From JACVRW01 sp963819115 (GTDB lineage Bacteria; Actinomycetota; Thermoleophilia; Solirubrobacterales; Thermoleophilaceae), in the NCBI GenBank assembly GCA_963819115.1, contig CAWFUR010000011.1:1860001-1924000 (forward strand): a DNA stretch of 64,000 nucleotides. Direction: 5' to 3'. Within the stretch, counting starts at the first letter, position 1. Each line of letters begins with the position of its first letter. Of the stretch, positions 61,486-64,000 are shown one piece after another. The translations under genes were made by a program, and so were the position numbers. The notes under the pieces were generated by a model, which was not told the DNA's origin, did no database searches, and was given only the letters and a program-made list of their open reading frames with translations.

Positions 61486-62328
61486 GTGAGCGCCTCCGCC
61501 TCCGCCCACCCGCTCGCCGGACGCACGGTGGCCGTGACGGGCGGGGCGCGCGGGATCGGCGCGGCGATCGCCGCCGAGCTGGTGCGCCGCGGGGCACGGG
61601 TGGCGATCGGCGACCTGGACGAGGCCCAGGCCGCCGCCACTGCGACGGGCCTCGGCGAGCGCGCCGCCGGCCTGCGGCTGGACGTGACCGACACGGCCTC
61701 CTTCTCCGCCTTCCTCGACGCGGCCGAGGAGCGCCTCGGTCCGCTTGACGTGCTGGTGAACAACGCCGGGATCATGTGGGTAGGCGCCTTCCAGGACGAG
61801 CCCGAGCACGTGGCCATCCGCCAGTTCGACGTGAACGTGCACGGGGTGTTGCGCGGCACGAAGCTGGCCACCGAGCGCATGCGGGTGCGCGGGCGCGGCC
61901 ACGTGGTGAACGTGGCCTCGGCCGCCAGCAAGGTCGGACCCGCCGGCGAGGCCACGTACGCCGCCACCAAGCACGCCGTGTACGGGTTCAGCCTGGCCGT
62001 GCGCGAGGAGCTGGCGGGCACGGGCGTGGAGGTGAGCGTGGTGATGCCCGCCGTGGTGGACACCGAGCTTGCGGCGGGCACCAGCTCGGGCCGCACGCGG
62101 GCGCTGAAGCCCGCCGACGTGGGCAACGCGGTGGCCGACGCGATCGAGCGCCCGCACTTCGACGTGTTCGTGCCGCGCTCGATGGCCGCCCTCGCCCGCC
62201 TGCTGGCGCTGCTGCCCGAGCGCGCCCGCGTCCGCCTGTCGCGCCTCGTGGTGCCGAACCAGGTGACGGAGACCGACCAGGCCGCCCGCAGCGCGTACGA
62301 GGCCGAGCAGGTGGAAGGCCGGGGCTAG
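61486..62328 (+). CDS. Short-chain dehydrogenase/reductase
   Basis: About 280 residues. TGGARGIGAA is the cofactor motif, NNAGIMWVG follows, catalytic Ser lies in NVASAASK and the Tyr/Lys in YAATKHA. PAVVDTELAAGTSSG and the hydrophobic C-terminal region resemble SDRs acting on lipids or steroids. GTG 61486 is the start. It overlaps the convergent glycosidase stop by four bases. Confidence 0.9.
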   Translation: MSASASAHPLAGRTVAVTGGARGIGAAIAAELVRRGARVAIGDLDEAQAAATATGLGERAAGLRLDVTDTASFSAFLDAAEERLGPLDVLVNNAGIMWVGAFQDEPEHVAIRQFDVNVHGVLRGTKLATERMRVRGRGHVVNVASAASKVGPAGEATYAATKHAVYGFSLAVREELAGTGVEVSVVMPAVVDTELAAGTSSGRTRALKPADVGNAVADAIERPHFDVFVPRSMAALARLLALLPERARVRLSRLVVPNQVTETDQAARSAYEAEQVEGRG

Positions 62329-64000
62329 CCGCTCGCGCGGAGCGTGCCCGAGCGGATCCGGAAGGTGGCGCGGAGCACGCTCGACCGGCGGTCGTAGCTC
62401 CAGCTAGAGGCCGCCAGTGGGCGGCCGTTCAGCGTCACCCGCGAGGGCGAGAACGGGTGCCGGAGCCCCGAGAGGGCGGCCTGCAGCCGGTACCGGCGGG
62501 CCCGCTTTCCGCGAACCGTGAGCGTCCAGGCGCGCCCGCCCTCGGCGGACACGAGACGCTCGCCCCTCGACCCCATGCCGGCGCCACGGCGGCCGCGAGG
62601 GAACGCGAGCAGCTGCATCCGGTCGCGGCGGTCGGCCAGGCGCACGACCCCAGGCCCGCGGTAGGGGGCGAGCGTGTCCACGTCGGCGGGCAGCAGCGGG
62701 ATCACCGACCCCGCGCGAACCAGGAGCGGCAGCTCATCCAACGGCGCCGGGAGCCGAACGCTGTGCCGCCCCGTCAGCAGTCGCGCCCGCCCCAGGCGCA
62801 GGCTGCCGTCGCGGGTCACGTAGCTCGCGGAGCGCCACAGGTCCACCCAGTGTCCCGCCGGCAGGTAGAGCCTGCGGGTGCGGGCGGGGCGCAGCACCGG
62901 CGCCGCCAGCAGGTCGGGACCGAACGAGAACTGGTCGCCCGCGGCCAGCGCGCGGGGGTCGCGCGGGTTCGTGAGCAGGGCGTGCCGCATGATCGGCAGG
63001 CCGGTCTCACGGTAGGTGCGGTCCGCCGCCTCGAGGTACGGCAGGAGCTGCGTATGGAGCTTCGCGTAGCGGCGCCACAGCGGCAGCGACTCCGGGTCGA
63101 ACACCTGCGGCCGCTCGTAGGCGGGGATCGCGATGCCCGAGCGCTTGGTGCGCATCACGCCGGACACCGCGCCGAACTGGATCCAGCGGTCGAGCAGCTC
63201 GCGCGAGAGCCGCTCTCCCGTTCCGAACGAGTTGTAGCCCCCGATGTCGGAGCCCCAGCGGGCCACCCCGCTCATGCCGATCGTGAGGGCTTGGGTGACG
63301 GCCGAGCGCAGGCCGTCGAAGCCCCACACCGTGGTGGGATCCCCACCCCAGACGTCCACGGAGCAACGCGCGGCTCCCGTCCATCCCGAGCGCTGGAAGC
63401 GAACGACCGGGCGCGGCAGCGAGTGCGCGATGCGGCGCACCGCGCAGTGGTAGTCGCGCGGGTAGCGGTTGTGCATCTGGCTCGCCGGCGTGCCGCCAGC
63501 CGCGTGCACCCGAGGCGAGGTCCACTCGCCGAAGTCCTCCATGAAGCCGTCCTTGCCCTGAGCCACGGCCTCGCGCACGAGGCGGCCGTAGAAGGCCTGC
63601 GTCTTCGGCGCGGTGAAATCGAATTGGGCCAGTGGCTCGACCGTGAAGCCGGCCGGACCGCTGCCGCCCACGAAGGCCGGGAACGTGATCGGTTGCCCGT
63701 CGGCGCCGCGCTGCAGCACCCCCTGGGCCACCGCGCGCCCGTACTCCGGCTGGTACGACGTGCACAGGTGGGGGTTGAAATAGGCCATGTGCGCCAGCCC
63801 CTCTGAGTGGAACTGGCGCGTACGCGCGAGCTCGTAGGCCTCGAGCCCGCGGTGGGCGCCGCAGGGCAGGAAGTGCATCTGCGTCTCGGCCGCCGACACC
63901 GGCGCGTCCGCCCGGCGGAACCGGGACACGATGCTCGCCTCCTCCGCCAGCGGCACCGTGTTCGGCTGGCCGGTCTGGAACCACGGCCCGTAGGCCCAGG
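62325..64000 (-). CDS. GH31-family alpha-glycosidase (5' end outside window)
   Basis: The frame stays open to the right edge (WAYGPWFQTGQPN upstream of 63956), so the N-terminus is missing; about 558 residues are seen. The nucleophile Asp lies in DGFMEDFGEWTSP and the acid/base Asp in RWGSDIGGYNSFGTGERL. PILVRAGSVIP-type and C-terminal beta domains follow (LPLLVRAGSVIPLL). It hydrolyses alpha-linked sugars such as alpha-glucosides, sulfoquinovosides or xylosides; the subgroup is not decided. GTG near 63956 is not the true start. Confidence 0.88.
   Translation of the reverse strand, partial: WAYGPWFQTGQPNTVPLAEEASIVSRFRRADAPVSAAETQMHFLPCGAHRGLEAYELARTRQFHSEGLAHMAYFNPHLCTSYQPEYGRAVAQGVLQRGADGQPITFPAFVGGSGPAGFTVEPLAQFDFTAPKTQAFYGRLVREAVAQGKDGFMEDFGEWTSPRVHAAGGTPASQMHNRYPRDYHCAVRRIAHSLPRPVVRFQRSGWTGAARCSVDVWGGDPTTVWGFDGLRSAVTQALTIGMSGVARWGSDIGGYNSFGTGERLSRELLDRWIQFGAVSGVMRTKRSGIAIPAYERPQVFDPESLPLWRRYAKLHTQLLPYLEAADRTYRETGLPIMRHALLTNPRDPRALAAGDQFSFGPDLLAAPVLRPARTRRLYLPAGHWVDLWRSASYVTRDGSLRLGRARLLTGRHSVRLPAPLDELPLLVRAGSVIPLLPADVDTLAPYRGPGVVRLADRRDRMQLLAFPRGRRGAGMGSRGERLVSAEGGRAWTLTVRGKRARRYRLQAALSGLRHPFSPSRVTLNGRPLAASSWSYDRRSSVLRATFRIRSGTLRASG

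Noticed and set aside
61776..63806. A 676-codon open frame on the plus strand opposite the GH31 gene
   Set aside because: Arg/Ala/Pro-rich shadow; GH31 and SDR motifs lie in the other frames.

Overview
The window looks like chromosome from a high-GC Gram-positive actinobacterium, most like the Thermoleophilia (Solirubrobacterales). The grounds are very high GC with strong third-position GC, an actinobacterial-type SOS box before lexA, a type A RNase P RNA, c-di-AMP riboswitches on cell-wall genes, an MprAB-like system beside an HtrA protease, and many secreted or lipid-anchored proteins. The lineage is an inference; there is no rRNA in the window. I see no CRISPR array, prophage, transposase or conjugation gene.

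Layout. 1-9.1 kb is an envelope/exopolysaccharide block: two O-antigen ligase/polymerase-like membrane proteins, a Wzz/BY-kinase whose disordered tail appears frameshifted, a sugar-phosphate transferase, an LPFTG surface protein, and a secreted protein behind a c-di-GMP-I riboswitch. 9.2-14.8 kb has a c-di-AMP riboswitch with a CAP-domain protein, then a carbon-metabolism operon (malyl-CoA lyase-like, two succinate/malate-CoA ligase-like subunits, ferredoxin-like protein) with a divergent MaoC hydratase. 15-28.7 kb carries secreted enzymes (lysyl-oxidase-like, esterase, GH5, NlpC/P60 behind a second c-di-AMP riboswitch), acyl-CoA metabolism, a TetR regulator, a DUF255 protein and an M28 peptidase. 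28.7-41.3 kb has an MMPL transporter, glutamine synthetase, an HxlR/AhpD-like pair, a third c-di-AMP riboswitch with a small membrane protein, a cytochrome c, FdhD, a two-component system, and a DedA/phosphoesterase/UppP group. 41.4-44.3 kb has rnpB, a lexA plus zinc-ribbon pair, a STAND-like ATPase and tRNA-Leu(GAG). 44.4-51.4 kb is an accessory stretch of small secreted proteins, lipoproteins, MsrA, VOC and NTF2-like proteins, and a cytochrome c/b-like pair. 51.4-64 kb holds a PotD-like lipoprotein, GNAT, SDRs, mprA-mprB-htrA, a secreted repeat protein with a MacB-like ABC exporter, a two-domain VOC dioxygenase and a GH31 glycosidase running off the right end.

Common themes are second-messenger control of the cell surface (one c-di-GMP and three c-di-AMP riboswitches in 34 kb), envelope stress (MprAB/HtrA) and wall or polysaccharide turnover. 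The least expected structure is a dispersed hairpin repeat of about 45 bp, found in six copies with compensatory stem changes. One copy lies in frame inside the M28 peptidase gene.
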